The translations under genes and the position numbers were made by a program. Below are positions 16,174 to 25,945 of a stretch of DNA of 41,276 nucleotides, piece after piece. The notes beneath the pieces are model-generated. The model had not been told where the DNA came from. It saw only the letters and a program-made list of their open reading frames with translations, and ran no database searches. The DNA is from Bacteroidales bacterium (lineage in GTDB: Bacteria; Bacteroidota; Bacteroidia; Bacteroidales; VadinHA17), in assembly GCA_025358455.1 (NCBI GenBank), contig JANYJP010000039.1:1-41276 (forward strand), given 5' to 3'. How positions within the stretch are numbered: the stretch's first letter is position 1; each line of letters begins with the position of its first letter.

Positions 16174-17220
16174 ATGGCAAAAATTGATTTTGGCGGTGTC
16201 GTAGAAAATGTAGTTACAAGAGAAGAATTTCCACTTTCCAAAGCCCGAGAAGTTCTTAAAAATGAAGTAGTAGCGGTTATTGGCTATGGTGTTCAGGGAC
16301 CTGCTCAGGCAATGAACATGAAAGATAACGGAATAAATGTTATTATTGGTCAGGCTCCGGAGTTTAAAGCTGACTGGGACAAAGCCCTTGCAGATGGATT
16401 CGTTCCGGGTAAAACGTTATTTCCGATTGAAGAAGCTGTAAAAAAAGGTACAATAATTCAATACCTGGTATCTGATGCAGCACAGAGAATAATCTGGCCA
16501 AAGCTAAAGGCATGCCTGAAGGAAGGCGATGCACTTTATTTTTCTCATGGTTTTTCAATTACATATAAAGAACATACAGGAGTAATCCCTCCGGCCAATG
16601 TCGATGTTATACTGGTTGCACCAAAGGGTTCCGGAACAAGCGTAAGACGCAATTTTCTTGCCGGGACAGGTATTAATTCAAGCTTTTCGGTATTTCAGGA
16701 TTTTACAGGAAAAGCAGAAGAACGCACTATTGCTGTTGGTATAGCGATTGGATCAGGTTATCTTTTCCCAACAACATTTGAACAGGAGGTTTACAGTGAC
16801 CTTACCGGTGAGAGGGGAGTATTGATGGGAGCTCTTGCAGGAATCATGGATGCACAATATCAGGTGCTACGCGAGAATGGTCATAGCCCATCAGAAGCAT
16901 TTAATGAAACAGTTGAAGAATTAACGCAGAGTTTAATCCGTCTGGTTGACGAAAAAGGAATGGACTGGATGTATGCAAACTGCAGTGCAACGGCTCAAAG
17001 AGGAGCGCTCGACTGGCGTCCAAAATTTAAGGCAGCAACACTTCCGGTATTCACTGACCTTTATAAGAAAGTTAAATCAGGCGAAGAATGTGTCAGGGTT
17101 CTTAATTCTACCGGTGCGCCAAATTATAAGGAAGTACTTGATGGTGAACTTAAAGAACTTGGTAATTCCGAAATCTGGAGAGCAGGTGCTGCAGTGAGAA
17201 AACTGAGGCCAGTTAAATAA
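16174..17220 (+). CDS. ilvC: Ketol-acid reductoisomerase
   Basis: IlvC isomerises and reduces acetolactate or acetohydroxybutyrate to the dihydroxy acid used by IlvD. The 348-residue class I-length protein has the nucleotide-binding motif VIGYGVQGPAQAMNMKDNG (residues 36-53), VAPKGSGTSVRR, the metal-site segment EVYSDLTGERGVLMGALAG, and NETVEELTQSLIRLV. The GYGVQGP form and the N-terminal FGGVVENVVTREEFPLSKA segment are what I recall from Bacteroidota enzymes. The loop after strand 2 (IIGQAPEFKADWDK) lacks the obvious Arg and Ser residues that hold the NADPH phosphate in the E. coli enzyme, so cofactor preference is open. It is 26 nt after ilvN and 27 nt before leuA. Confidence 0.96.
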   Translation: MAKIDFGGVVENVVTREEFPLSKAREVLKNEVVAVIGYGVQGPAQAMNMKDNGINVIIGQAPEFKADWDKALADGFVPGKTLFPIEEAVKKGTIIQYLVSDAAQRIIWPKLKACLKEGDALYFSHGFSITYKEHTGVIPPANVDVILVAPKGSGTSVRRNFLAGTGINSSFSVFQDFTGKAEERTIAVGIAIGSGYLFPTTFEQEVYSDLTGERGVLMGALAGIMDAQYQVLRENGHSPSEAFNETVEELTQSLIRLVDEKGMDWMYANCSATAQRGALDWRPKFKAATLPVFTDLYKKVKSGEECVRVLNSTGAPNYKEVLDGELKELGNSEIWRAGAAVRKLRPVK

Positions 17221-17247
17221 TATTTTTTTTACAAATAATAAACCAAG

Positions 17248-18741
17248 ATGGACGATAAGGTCATTATTTTCGACACTACCCTCAGGGATGGCGAACAGGT
17301 ACCCGGCTGCCAGTTAAATACAATTGAAAAGATTGAAGTCGCCCAGGCTCTCGAAGCCCTGGGAGTCGATGTTATTGAAGCCGGATTCCCGATTTCCAGT
17401 CCGGGTGATTTCAAATCAGTAGTCGAAATATCAAAGGCTGTTTCAAGCCCTGTTATATGCGCATTGACACGTGCAGTCAAAAAAGATATCGAGGTGGCAG
17501 CTGAAGCTCTTCAATATGCTAAAAGGAAAAGGATCCATACCGGTATAGGTACCTCCTCCTTCCACATTAAATATAAAATCAAAACAACTCCGGAAGAGAT
17601 TATTAAACGAGCCTCAGATGCCGTTAAATATGCAAGAAAGTTTGTTGATGATGTTGAATTTTATGCAGAAGATGCGGGAAGAAGCGAGAATGAATACCTT
17701 GCCAGGGTAATTGAAGCTGTAATAAAAGCTGGCGCTACCGTTGTAAATATACCGGATACAACCGGGTATTGTCTTCCTGAAGAATATGGGCAGAAGATCA
17801 AATACCTCAGGGACCACGTTCCGAATATCGATAAAGCAATAATCTCCACTCATTGCCATAACGATCTGGGAATGGCCACAGCTAATACCATGATGGGTAT
17901 TATAAATGGGGCCAGACAGGTTGAAGTCACTATTAATGGCATCGGTGAAAGAGCCGGCAATACGTCACTTGAAGAGATTGCGATGATTATTAAAAGTCAT
18001 CATGACCTTAAATTAAAAACTGATATTAATACAAAGCTCATCTTCAGTACCAGCCGTCTTGTTTCCACACTCATGAGTATGCCTGTTCAGGCTAATAAGG
18101 CAATTGTGGGAAGAAACGCTTTTTCACACTCATCAGGCATTCACCAGGATGGCGTACTTAAGAACAGGGAAAACTACGAGATCATTGACCCTGTAGAAGT
18201 TGGAATCAGGGAATCTTCAATAATACTTACAGCCCGCAGTGGAAGGGCTGCTCTCAATCATCGTCTTGAGTTGCTCGGATTTAATTTCGGGAAAGATGAA
18301 ATTGATGATATTTACCATCGTTTTCTCCTGCTGGCAGATAAAAAGAAAGAGATAAACGACGAAGATATCAGGATACTCGCCGGAGTAGTTTTCCAGGGTG
18401 AAAAGGCACTAAAGCTTGATCTGCTCCAGGTATCTTGCGGAAAATCCTTAATACCGGTTGCAACCGTTGGTTTGAAAATTAACGGCGAAGTTCACTTCTC
18501 CACTGCATCGGGAAACGGGCCCATTGATGCTGCTTTTACGGCTGTTAAACAGCTGATCAGCAAAACAGTGCATCTTGAAGAGTTTCTTATTCAAGCCATA
18601 ACAAAAGGCAGCGATGATCTGGGTAAAGTACACATACAGGTTGAACATAAGGGTATGATGTATTACGGGTTCTCAGCAAATACTGATATTATAACAGCTT
18701 CAGTTGAAGCATTTATTGACGCTCTTGCTAAGATAAACTAA
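17248..18741 (+). CDS. leuA: 2-isopropylmalate synthase
   Basis: LeuA condenses acetyl-CoA with 2-oxoisovalerate, the first leucine-specific step. The 497-residue protein has [17 protein letters not shown] at the N-terminus, the metal-binding [46 protein letters not shown], and a C-terminal LeuA regulatory domain (about residues 370-497, containing [18 protein letters not shown]) that binds leucine in characterised homologues. It is clearly distinct from the related cimA product further down, which has a different active-site region. It follows ilvC by 27 nt in the same operon. Confidence 0.94.
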   Translation: MDDKVIIFDTTLRDGEQVPGCQLNTIEKIEVAQALEALGVDVIEAGFPISSPGDFKSVVEISKAVSSPVICALTRAVKKDIEVAAEALQYAKRKRIHTGIGTSSFHIKYKIKTTPEEIIKRASDAVKYARKFVDDVEFYAEDAGRSENEYLARVIEAVIKAGATVVNIPDTTGYCLPEEYGQKIKYLRDHVPNIDKAIISTHCHNDLGMATANTMMGIINGARQVEVTINGIGERAGNTSLEEIAMIIKSHHDLKLKTDINTKLIFSTSRLVSTLMSMPVQANKAIVGRNAFSHSSGIHQDGVLKNRENYEIIDPVEVGIRESSIILTARSGRAALNHRLELLGFNFGKDEIDDIYHRFLLLADKKKEINDEDIRILAGVVFQGEKALKLDLLQVSCGKSLIPVATVGLKINGEVHFSTASGNGPIDAAFTAVKQLISKTVHLEEFLIQAITKGSDDLGKVHIQVEHKGMMYYGFSANTDIITASVEAFIDALAKIN

Positions 18742-18754
18742 TATATTAAATACC

Positions 18755-18870
18755 ACTGTGCTTCTCAATGTCACCTCTGTTTAACTAAAAAGAACTTACA
18801 CAGAGATAACAGAGATGGCACAGTGAAGAACAAAAAGACAAAGAGAAGATGAAAGAGGCAGAGAGAAAAA
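18755..18870 (-). repeat. CTCTGTG/CACAGAG intergenic repeat, copy B (inverted)
   Basis: This 143-nt leuA-leuC gap holds CTCTGTTTAACTAAAAAGAA followed by CTTACACAGAG, the reverse complement of the core in the copy at 38058-38158, plus degenerate CAGAGA units. It is transcribed within the leu operon. Confidence 0.7.
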
Positions 18871-18884
18871 CAAATATTTTATAA

Positions 18885-20300
18885 ATGAAACCAAAAACAC
18901 TTTTTGACAAAATATGGGACAGTCATGTGGTGCGTTCCATAGCTGATGGACCAGATGTTCTTTACATCGACAGGCATTACATACATGAAGTCACAAGTCC
19001 TCAGGCATTTAATGGTCTGAAAGAAAGGGGCATTCCCGTGTTCCGTCCTGCTAAAACCCTTGCAACAGCCGACCATAATATCCCCACGAAAGATCAGCAT
19101 CTTCAGATCCGCGATGAATTATCACGCAATCAGGTTGAGAAACTTAATGAGAATTGTCTCAAATATGGAATTGAACTGTTTGGTCTGAATCATTCTAAAA
19201 ACGGTATTGTTCATGTTATAGGACCTGAACTGGGCTACACATTACCCGGAATGACAATCGTTTGCGGCGACAGTCATACGTCAACACATGGTGCTTTCGG
19301 TACAATTGCTTTCGGTGTCGGCACAACTGAAGTTGAGATGGTTCTGGCTACCCAGTGCATTCTCCAGCCGAAACCAAAAAAAATGAAAATTACAGTGAAT
19401 GGCAATCTTCATAAAGGAGTGACTTCAAAAGATATAATAATGCATATTATTTCAGAGATCTCGGCGAGTGGAGCGACAGGCTATTTTGTTGAGTATTGCG
19501 GCTCTGCTATAAAAAGTCTGAGTATGGAAGCCCGAATGACTATATGCAATATGAGTATAGAGATGGGAGCGCGCGGAGGACTGATAGCCCCTGATGAAAT
19601 AACTTTTGAATATCTGAGAGAGCTTCCATCGATACCTGGTATAGACAATATAAACGTTTCTATCAGTGATTGGAAAAAACTCGGCAGTGATCCTGAAGCA
19701 ATCTTTGACCGTGAACTTGAGTTTAAGGCAGATTCAATTAAACCTATGATCACTTATGGAACAAACCCCGGAATGGGAATGGCAATCGATGGGTCAATAC
19801 CGTTATCGGATGTAAAAAACGGTAAAGCCTCGGTTTCCTTCATAAAATCGCTTGATTATATGGGTTTTAAACCCGGCATGAAACTACTTGGACATCAGGT
19901 GGATTATGTTTTTATCGGTAGTTGCACAAATGGACGGATAGAGGATTTCAGGGCATTTGCACAAATAATAAAGGGAAGAAAGAAAGCTGCAAATGTTACA
20001 GCTCTAATCGTTCCGGGATCCAAAAAAGTTGAAGAACAACTAGCTTCCGAAGGACTTCTTGAGACATTTAAAAATGCCGGATTTGAAGTGAGACAACCGG
20101 GTTGCTCTTCCTGCCTCGCGATGAATGACGATAAAATTCCTGCCGGAAAATATGCAGTATCAACTTCTAACAGGAATTTCGAGGGAAGACAGGGACCCGG
20201 AGCAAGAACATTACTTGCCAGTCCGCTGACAGCTGCAGCTGCTGCAATAACAGGAGTGATAACAGATCCAAGGAATTATATATCTGAAAAAATATCTTAA
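18885..20300 (+). CDS. leuC: 3-isopropylmalate dehydratase, large subunit
   Basis: LeuC is the aconitase-like subunit that, with LeuD, isomerises 2- to 3-isopropylmalate. The 471 residues include [18 protein letters not shown], the first cluster ligand in [14 protein letters not shown], and the last two in [11 protein letters not shown], which together hold the [4Fe-4S] cluster; [20 protein letters not shown] is the conserved C-terminal block. The usual length and the adjacent leuD (11 nt downstream) support the call. With CimA encoded nearby, the same enzyme is expected to isomerise citramalate. Confidence 0.96.
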   Translation: MKPKTLFDKIWDSHVVRSIADGPDVLYIDRHYIHEVTSPQAFNGLKERGIPVFRPAKTLATADHNIPTKDQHLQIRDELSRNQVEKLNENCLKYGIELFGLNHSKNGIVHVIGPELGYTLPGMTIVCGDSHTSTHGAFGTIAFGVGTTEVEMVLATQCILQPKPKKMKITVNGNLHKGVTSKDIIMHIISEISASGATGYFVEYCGSAIKSLSMEARMTICNMSIEMGARGGLIAPDEITFEYLRELPSIPGIDNINVSISDWKKLGSDPEAIFDRELEFKADSIKPMITYGTNPGMGMAIDGSIPLSDVKNGKASVSFIKSLDYMGFKPGMKLLGHQVDYVFIGSCTNGRIEDFRAFAQIIKGRKKAANVTALIVPGSKKVEEQLASEGLLETFKNAGFEVRQPGCSSCLAMNDDKIPAGKYAVSTSNRNFEGRQGPGARTLLASPLTAAAAAITGVITDPRNYISEKIS

Positions 20301-20311
20301 AATAACCTGCC

Positions 20312-20914
20312 ATGGCAAAAGTAAAATATGATATTCTCGAATCAACATGTGTACCATTACCTCTGGAAAATGTTGATACCGATCAGATTATTCCGGCAAG
20401 GTTTCTGAGCGCTACTTCAAGAGAGGGGTTCGGGGATAACCTTTTCCGCGACTGGAGATATAAGAAGACCGGTGAGAAAAACAATGAGTTTATTCTGAAT
20501 AATTCAAAGTACGGTGGGAAAGTGCTTGTTGCCGGTAAAAACTTCGGAAGCGGATCAAGCCGTGAGCACGCGGTCTGGGCAATTTTTGATTATGGATTCA
20601 GAGCGGTTATATCGAGTTTCTTTGCCGATATCTTTATGAATAATGCACTCAACAACGGCCTTCTCCCAATAGTTATCAATGATGATCATCTGCAAAAGCT
20701 TCAGGATCTTGTCCTTAAGGACCCGTCAACTAAAGTTAAAATAGATCTTGAGAAACAGACACTTAAGATTATACCTACCGGCGATTCAGTCAGATTCGAA
20801 ATCAATCCGTATAAGAAAGAATGCCTGTTAAAGGGGCTTGATGATATAGATTATCTTCTGAGTATGAAGAGTTTAATAACCAGTTTTGAGAAAACTAAAA
20901 GCCTTGAAATATGA
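20312..20914 (+). CDS. leuD: 3-isopropylmalate dehydratase, small subunit
   Basis: The 200-residue protein is the swivel-domain partner of LeuC. It shows NVDTDQIIPARFL and the substrate-binding GKNFGSGSSREHAVWAI, both typical of LeuD. It starts 11 nt after leuC and overlaps the start of cimA by 4 nt, so the three are translated as a unit. The overlap links the isomerase physically to both the leucine and citramalate routes. Confidence 0.96.
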   Translation: MAKVKYDILESTCVPLPLENVDTDQIIPARFLSATSREGFGDNLFRDWRYKKTGEKNNEFILNNSKYGGKVLVAGKNFGSGSSREHAVWAIFDYGFRAVISSFFADIFMNNALNNGLLPIVINDDHLQKLQDLVLKDPSTKVKIDLEKQTLKIIPTGDSVRFEINPYKKECLLKGLDDIDYLLSMKSLITSFEKTKSLEI

Positions 20915-22476
20915 GAGTTGAAATAATGGATACTACCCTGAGGGATGGAGAACAGACGCAGGGCGTATCATATTCACCACTCGAAAAGCTCCATATAGCC
21001 AAACTTCTCCTGAAGGATCTGAAAGTTGACCGCATTGAAGTGGCATCTGCAAGAGTTTCAAGCGGGGAATTTGAGGCTATCAGGCAGATTATGGACTGGG
21101 CCCGTCATAACAACCTGCAACAAAGCGTTGAGGTTCTTGGATTTGTTGACGGAGATATCTCAATCAACTGGATAAATGATGCAGGCGGTAAGGTTATAAA
21201 CCTGCTTTGCAAGGGATCGCTCCGACACCTTGAGAAACAGTTGAGGAAAACCCCTGAAAAGCATGTGTCCGAAATCAGAGAAATAATCAGTAAGGCTGAA
21301 GCGAGAGATATGCAGGTTAACATCTATCTTGAGGATTGGTCGAACGGTATGATCCATTCAGAAGATTATGTTTTATATATGCTTGATTCACTGAAGGATG
21401 ATAATATAGAAAGATTTATGCTTCCGGATACGCTGGGCATTCTCAACCCTGAACAGACATATAATTTCTGTAAAAAAATTGTAGACAGATATCCTTCACT
21501 TCACTTTGATTTTCATGCACATAATGATTATGACCTCGCTGTTGCCAATGTATTTTCAGCAGTTAAGGCGGGCATCAAAGGGCTTCATACTACAATTAAC
21601 GGACTTGGAGAAAGAGCAGGAAATGCGCCTCTTTCAAGTGTTATAGGAGTGCTGCGCGATCTTCTTAAAACAGAAACAGGTATAAATGAATACGAAATAA
21701 CCAAGGCAAGTAAGATAGTTGAGACATTCAGTGGAATACGCATTCCCGTAAATAAACCTCTTATCGGCGAGAATGTTTTTACGCAGACGTCAGGCGTACA
21801 TGCAGATGGTGATAGCAAAGACAATCTGTACTTTAATAATCTGCTTCCGGAACGTTTCGGAAGAAAAAGGAAATATGCACTCGGCAAACAATCTGGTAAA
21901 GCAACAATAAGAAAGAACCTGGAAGAGTTCGGACTGTTCCTTACTCCGGAATCTCTTACAAAAGTTACACAGCGAGTAATTGAACTTGGCGATAAGAAGG
22001 AAAATGTTACAACTGAGGATCTCCCGTTCATTATTGCCGATGTACTGGGAAGCGAACAAATAAATTATAAGATCTTTATCAAAAATTATTCATTGTCCCT
22101 ATCCTATGGCTTGAAACCTTCTGCTAACATCCAGGTAGAAATTGACGGAAATTTATACCAGGAAACGTCTTCAGGCGATGGACAGTATGATGCATTTATG
22201 AAAGCATTACGAATAATTTATGACAAGCTGGGATTCAAGCTACCCGTACTTACTGATTATCAGGTTTCAATTCCTCCGGGCGGAAGGACTGATGCTTTCG
22301 TAGAAACAGTTATTACATGGAATTTTGATGGCAAGGAGTTTAAGACCAGAGGATTGGATGCCGATCAGACTGAATCGGCCATAAAAGCAACAGAAAGAAT
22401 GTTGAACATTATTGAGAATATTGATCATAAAACAGGACATACTAAAACTCTAACAGACGTAGCACATGGATTTTAA
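20911..22476 (+). CDS. cimA: Citramalate synthase (CimA/LeuA2-type)
   Basis: The 521-residue protein belongs to the LeuA/CimA family ([62 protein letters not shown]-terminal regulatory domain from about residue 385 with [14 protein letters not shown]). By memory comparison it follows the Leptospira interrogans citramalate synthase closely, including [40 protein letters not shown] and the pocket segment [10 protein letters not shown]. That enzyme condenses pyruvate with acetyl-CoA to citramalate, which LeuCD and LeuB convert to 2-oxobutyrate for isoleucine. It overlaps leuD by 4 nt and leuB by 11 nt, the very enzymes it needs. Bacteroidota homologues are often labelled 2-isopropylmalate synthase; a second leucine role remains possible. 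Confidence 0.85.
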   Translation: MRVEIMDTTLRDGEQTQGVSYSPLEKLHIAKLLLKDLKVDRIEVASARVSSGEFEAIRQIMDWARHNNLQQSVEVLGFVDGDISINWINDAGGKVINLLCKGSLRHLEKQLRKTPEKHVSEIREIISKAEARDMQVNIYLEDWSNGMIHSEDYVLYMLDSLKDDNIERFMLPDTLGILNPEQTYNFCKKIVDRYPSLHFDFHAHNDYDLAVANVFSAVKAGIKGLHTTINGLGERAGNAPLSSVIGVLRDLLKTETGINEYEITKASKIVETFSGIRIPVNKPLIGENVFTQTSGVHADGDSKDNLYFNNLLPERFGRKRKYALGKQSGKATIRKNLEEFGLFLTPESLTKVTQRVIELGDKKENVTTEDLPFIIADVLGSEQINYKIFIKNYSLSLSYGLKPSANIQVEIDGNLYQETSSGDGQYDAFMKALRIIYDKLGFKLPVLTDYQVSIPPGGRTDAFVETVITWNFDGKEFKTRGLDADQTESAIKATERMLNIIENIDHKTGHTKTLTDVAHGF

Positions 22477-23545
22477 AATAGCGGTCCTTCCCGGCGACGG
22501 TATTGGACCAGAGATAATTGATCAGGCGATAAAAGTAATAACCGCTGTCGGGAATAAGTTCAACCATTCATTTAATTTCAGGAAAGGATTAGTTGGAGCT
22601 ATTGCAATCGATAAAACAGGTAACCCATTACCGGTTGAGACACTTGAATTGTGCAAATCATCCGATGCAGTTCTTTTTGGCGCTATCGGCGACCCCAAGT
22701 ATGACAATAATCCGGCTGCAAAAGTACGTCCTGAACAGGGTCTTCTTGCAATGAGAAAAGAACTCGGATTATATGCGAATGTACGGCCTGTTTCAACTTT
22801 TCCATCACTTATTGATAAATCACCATTAAAAAAAGAGCTTGTTCAGGGTGTCGATATAATGATGATACGTGAACTTACGGGAGGAATATATTTTGGCAAA
22901 CCTCAGGGCAGGTCTGAAGATGGGAATACTGCTTATGACACATGTGTTTACAGTCGCTACGAAATAGAACGGGTTGTCAGGCTTGCATGTGAATATGCAA
23001 TGAAACGCTCCAAAAAACTTACTGTAGTCGATAAAGCCAATGTACTTGCAACTTCAAGGCTCTGGCGGGAAACTGCTGTAGCAATTGGCAGGGAATATAA
23101 AGACGTTACGTTGGACTTTATGTTTGTAGATAATGCTGCAATGCAGCTTATCCAATATCCTTCCAGGTTTGATGTAATTGTAACGGAAAATATGTTTGGC
23201 GATATTCTCTCCGACGAAGCAAGTGTTATTACGGGTTCGCTGGGTCTGCTTCCATCAGCTTCAATTGGATTATCAACGTCGGTATTTGAACCTATTCATG
23301 GTTCATACCCACAGGCAGCAGGGAAAAATATAGCTAATCCCGTTGGTACAATCTTATCCGCTGCAATGATGTTTGAGCTGGCTTTCAAACTGAAAAAGGA
23401 GGCTGAAATAATAAGATATGCTGTAGAGAAATCTATTGATGCAGATTGTGTTACTGAAGACCTTAACAGGGCAAATCCAAAATCAACCTCACAGGTAGGT
23501 GACTGGATTTCAAATTATATTCATGAAGGCCCCCTGTCCCGCTGA
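22466..23545 (+). CDS. leuB: 3-isopropylmalate dehydrogenase
   Basis: LeuB oxidatively decarboxylates 3-isopropylmalate to 2-oxoisocaproate and, in the citramalate route, 3-methylmalate to 2-oxobutyrate. In 359 residues it has [11 protein letters not shown], the substrate-loop [47 protein letters not shown], and [18 protein letters not shown], which carries the NAD-binding residues. It overlaps cimA by 11 nt and is the last gene of the operon. Its final codons (GPLSR and TGA) fall inside a copy of a C-rich dispersed repeat (23529-23553), so the natural end may have been altered by repeat insertion. Confidence 0.95.
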   Translation: MDFKIAVLPGDGIGPEIIDQAIKVITAVGNKFNHSFNFRKGLVGAIAIDKTGNPLPVETLELCKSSDAVLFGAIGDPKYDNNPAAKVRPEQGLLAMRKELGLYANVRPVSTFPSLIDKSPLKKELVQGVDIMMIRELTGGIYFGKPQGRSEDGNTAYDTCVYSRYEIERVVRLACEYAMKRSKKLTVVDKANVLATSRLWRETAVAIGREYKDVTLDFMFVDNAAMQLIQYPSRFDVIVTENMFGDILSDEASVITGSLGLLPSASIGLSTSVFEPIHGSYPQAAGKNIANPVGTILSAAMMFELAFKLKKEAEIIRYAVEKSIDADCVTEDLNRANPKSTSQVGDWISNYIHEGPLSR

Positions 23546-23553
23546 AGTGGGGC
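23529..23553 (+). repeat. Short C-rich repeat overlapping the leuB stop codon
   Basis: GCCCCCTGTCCCGCTGAAGT followed by GGGGC matches the complement of the repeat core at 30344-30370 (CCCCCTGTCCCttctgaagGGG). GCCCC and GGGGC can pair. The leuB stop at 23543-23545 is inside it. There is no U-tract, so I do not call it a terminator. Confidence 0.55.
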
Positions 23554-23590
23554 GCAGAAAACAATCTAATTCATTCTTTTTCACCGATAA

Positions 23591-23623
23591 TTTGTGTTAT
23601 TTATTAAATAATTATTACCTTTG
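23591..23623 (+). promoter_or_regulatory. Promoter of the his operon (TTTG / TACCTTTG)
   Basis: TTTG at 23591-23594 and TACCTTTG at 23616-23623 fit the Bacteroidota -33/-7 pattern with a 21-nt spacer. The leader ORF starts 18 nt after the -7 box, as in the other two attenuated operons. Confidence 0.75.
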
Positions 23624-23641
23624 TGTTTAGAATTTAAAGAA

Positions 23642-23695
23642 ATGTACAACATAATATCACATCATCATAATCATACTTGCTCTCAGGCGAGGTGA
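23642..23695 (+). CDS. hisL: his operon leader peptide (His-rich, 17 residues)
   Basis: The ORF encodes MYNIISHHHNHTCSQAR with four His in five positions (residues 7-11), ending in TGA at 23693-23695. It lies between a promoter and a terminator hairpin upstream of hisG. Consecutive His codons are the hallmark of his attenuators in enteric bacteria, where the leader has seven. The codons near the end of the ORF contain TCAGGCG (23683-23689), a copy of the terminator's right arm, so a ribosome that finishes the leader would mask the antiterminator strand. Confidence 0.9.
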   Translation: MYNIISHHHNHTCSQAR

Positions 23696-23760
23696 TTTTG
23701 ATATGTTGATTAATAAAAATATCATAAACCCGTCTGAGCAGATCAGGCGGGTTTATTGCT
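23683..23760 (+). promoter_or_regulatory. his attenuator: competing antiterminator and terminator
   Basis: The terminator stem is AAACCCGTCTGA (23726-23737) with TCAGGCGGGTTT (23743-23754), 12 bp with one wobble and a 5-nt loop; the following U-tract is interrupted (ATTGCTT). The antiterminator pairs TCAGGCG (23683-23689) with CGTCTGA (23731-23737), extended inside by GG/CC, TTT/AAA and TGATAT/ATATCA (up to 23724). Stalling at the His codons leaves 23683-23689 free and should allow read-through into hisG. Confidence 0.82.
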
Positions 23761-23798
23761 TCCTGCATGTTTGCTCAGACACAATTTGTAACTAAAAA

Positions 23799-24656
23799 AT
23801 GAGTGAACTCAAAATTGCGATTCAAAAGAACGGACGGCTTAGTGAAAATTCCAAAAAACTCCTTGAAGAGTGCGGAATTAAATTTTCAAACGGAATAAGT
23901 GTCCTCAAAACCACTGCCAGAAACTTTCCTGTTGAACTATTATTTCTACGGGATGATGATATTCCTCAATATGTTGAACAGCAGGTAGCTGATATTGGTA
24001 TCCTGGGTGAGAATATGGTCTTTGAGAAAAATAAGGATGTCACAATCATAGAGCAACTGGGCTTTGCCCAATGCCGCCTCAGCTTAGCTATACCGAAAGA
24101 AGATAAATATCCTGGTCTGAACTATTTTATGAATAAAAAGGTAGCTACAAGCTATCCGGGTATTCTTGCCGGCTTCTTTAAGAACAACAGGATAACCGCT
24201 GAGATTGAGGAGATAAGCGGAAGTGTTGAGATAGCCCCCGGGATAGGTCTGGCTGATGCAGTCTGTGATATTGTAAGCTCAGGCAGCACTCTGCTTACCA
24301 ATGGATTACATGAGGTAGAAACAATTTTGAAGAGTCAGGCTGTCATTATTGGGAACAAGAACCTCAGTACAGAAAAACTGGCCATTTTAGACAAGCTTCT
24401 GTTCAGGATAAGAGCTGTGAAGAATGCCAATGAGAATAAATACATATTGCTCAATGCTCCTGAATCGGCAATACCAAAAATTTGCAGCATTCTTCCGGGG
24501 ATGAAAAGTCCGACAATCCTGCCCCTGGTTGAAAAAGGCTGGTGTAGTCTTCATTCGGTTGTAAAAGAAGATGAATTCTGGGAAAGAATTGATCAGCTTA
24601 AAGCTTCAGGGGCTGAAGGTATTTTAGTAATTCCAATTGAAAAAATGATACTATAA
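23799..24656 (+). CDS. hisG: ATP phosphoribosyltransferase (long form)
   Basis: HisG joins PRPP and ATP, the committed histidine step. At 285 residues it is the long, homohexameric type that needs no HisZ; the last ~75 residues form the ACT-like regulatory domain that binds histidine in homologues. Visible segments are KIAIQKNGRLSENSKKLL, DIGILGENMVFE, KVATSYPGILAGFFKN, EIAPGIGLADAVCDIVSSG and the C-terminal LPLVEKGWCSLHSVV. The start codon follows the attenuator by 38 nt, and the stop overlaps the hisD start by one base (TAATG). Confidence 0.95.
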   Translation: MSELKIAIQKNGRLSENSKKLLEECGIKFSNGISVLKTTARNFPVELLFLRDDDIPQYVEQQVADIGILGENMVFEKNKDVTIIEQLGFAQCRLSLAIPKEDKYPGLNYFMNKKVATSYPGILAGFFKNNRITAEIEEISGSVEIAPGIGLADAVCDIVSSGSTLLTNGLHEVETILKSQAVIIGNKNLSTEKLAILDKLLFRIRAVKNANENKYILLNAPESAIPKICSILPGMKSPTILPLVEKGWCSLHSVVKEDEFWERIDQLKASGAEGILVIPIEKMIL

Positions 24657-25945
24657 TGAAAATACTTCTTTATCCGGTAAGAGAGAGCTGGGATGTTCTT
24701 TGCCTGCGTCCGGGAATAGACAAAAGTGACCTCGAAAATATTGTCACAACAATCATTGACAAGGTCAAAACCGAAAAAGATAAGGCAGTAAATTATTTCT
24801 CTGCGAAATATGATGGTTTTACTCCTGTTAATTTAAAAGTAGAAGAAGCAGAATTGCTGGAAACATCAGTAAAAATTTCGAATAAACTAAAGAATGCAAT
24901 AAACACTGCAAAAACAAATATCGAAACTTTTCATTCTGCCCAGCTTATAAATGAACCGGTTATTGAAACCACAAAAGGGGTTAAATGCTGGAGAAAAAAT
25001 GTCGCTATTGAAAAAGTTGGCCTCTATATACCCGGAGGAAGTGCCCCGCTCTTTTCAACACTTCTTATGCTCGGGATCCCGGCAAAACTGGCAGGGTGTA
25101 ATGAAATAGTTATCTGTACTCCTGCCGGGAAAGACGGAAAAATAAGTCCGCTTATTCTTTATACTGCACAACTAATCGGCCTGACAGAAATATTTAAAAT
25201 TGGCGGTGCCCAGGCTATTGCTGCAATGGCGTATGGCACTCAAACCATCCCAAAAGTTTATAAGATATTCGGTCCCGGTAATCAGTATGTTACAAAAGCC
25301 AAAGAACTTGTGCAAAAGGATGGAATAGCTATCGACATGCCAGCGGGCCCAAGCGAGGTTCTGGTTATTGCGGATATGCATGCAAATCCGGAATTTGTTG
25401 CTTCTGATTTGCTTTCACAAGCTGAACACGGACCTGACAGTCAGGTAATTATGTTAACAAACAATAAAGACCTGATTGGAAAAGTGAAATTTCAGGTTGA
25501 AAAACAATCAGAGTCATTACCCAGAAAAGAAATAGCTTTAAAAGCTTTGGAAAACAGCACGCTGATCCTTTTACCGACATTGAATGACTGTATCGATTTT
25601 AGCAATAGATATGCTCCGGAACATCTTATAATAAATACTTCTGACACAAAAGCAATTGCAGATAAGATAATAAACGCCGGCTCAGTTTTTCTTGGAAACT
25701 ACAGCTGTGAGAGTGCCGGTGATTATGCATCCGGAACAAACCATACCCTTCCAACAAATGGAAATGCACGGAATTACAGTGGGGTGTCAACAGAAAGTTT
25801 CCTCAAAAAAATATCCTTTCAGGAAATAAGCGCTGAAGGAATCAGGAATCTGGGACCCTCAATTGAACTTATGGCCGAAGCAGAATGTTTAATAGGACAT
25901 AAAACATCAGTAAGCCTCAGACTTAAGAGTTTACTATATGATTGA
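24656..25945 (+). CDS. hisD: Histidinol dehydrogenase
   Basis: HisD performs the last two oxidations from histidinol to histidine. The 429 residues include VGLYIPGGSAPLFSTLLMLG, IFGPGNQYVTKAKELVQ, IDMPAGPSEVLVIAD, LSQAEHGPDSQ with the zinc-site Gln/His, and YASGTNHTLPTNG. Length and motifs are standard. It shares one base with hisG and eight with hisC, indicating tight translational coupling. Confidence 0.96.
   Translation: MKILLYPVRESWDVLCLRPGIDKSDLENIVTTIIDKVKTEKDKAVNYFSAKYDGFTPVNLKVEEAELLETSVKISNKLKNAINTAKTNIETFHSAQLINEPVIETTKGVKCWRKNVAIEKVGLYIPGGSAPLFSTLLMLGIPAKLAGCNEIVICTPAGKDGKISPLILYTAQLIGLTEIFKIGGAQAIAAMAYGTQTIPKVYKIFGPGNQYVTKAKELVQKDGIAIDMPAGPSEVLVIADMHANPEFVASDLLSQAEHGPDSQVIMLTNNKDLIGKVKFQVEKQSESLPRKEIALKALENSTLILLPTLNDCIDFSNRYAPEHLIINTSDTKAIADKIINAGSVFLGNYSCESAGDYASGTNHTLPTNGNARNYSGVSTESFLKKISFQEISAEGIRNLGPSIELMAEAECLIGHKTSVSLRLKSLLYD

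Noticed and set aside
23529-23580. GCCCC/GGGGC hairpin as the terminator of the ilv-leu operon
   Set aside because: No U-tract follows and the same sequence is a dispersed repeat, so termination here is unproven.
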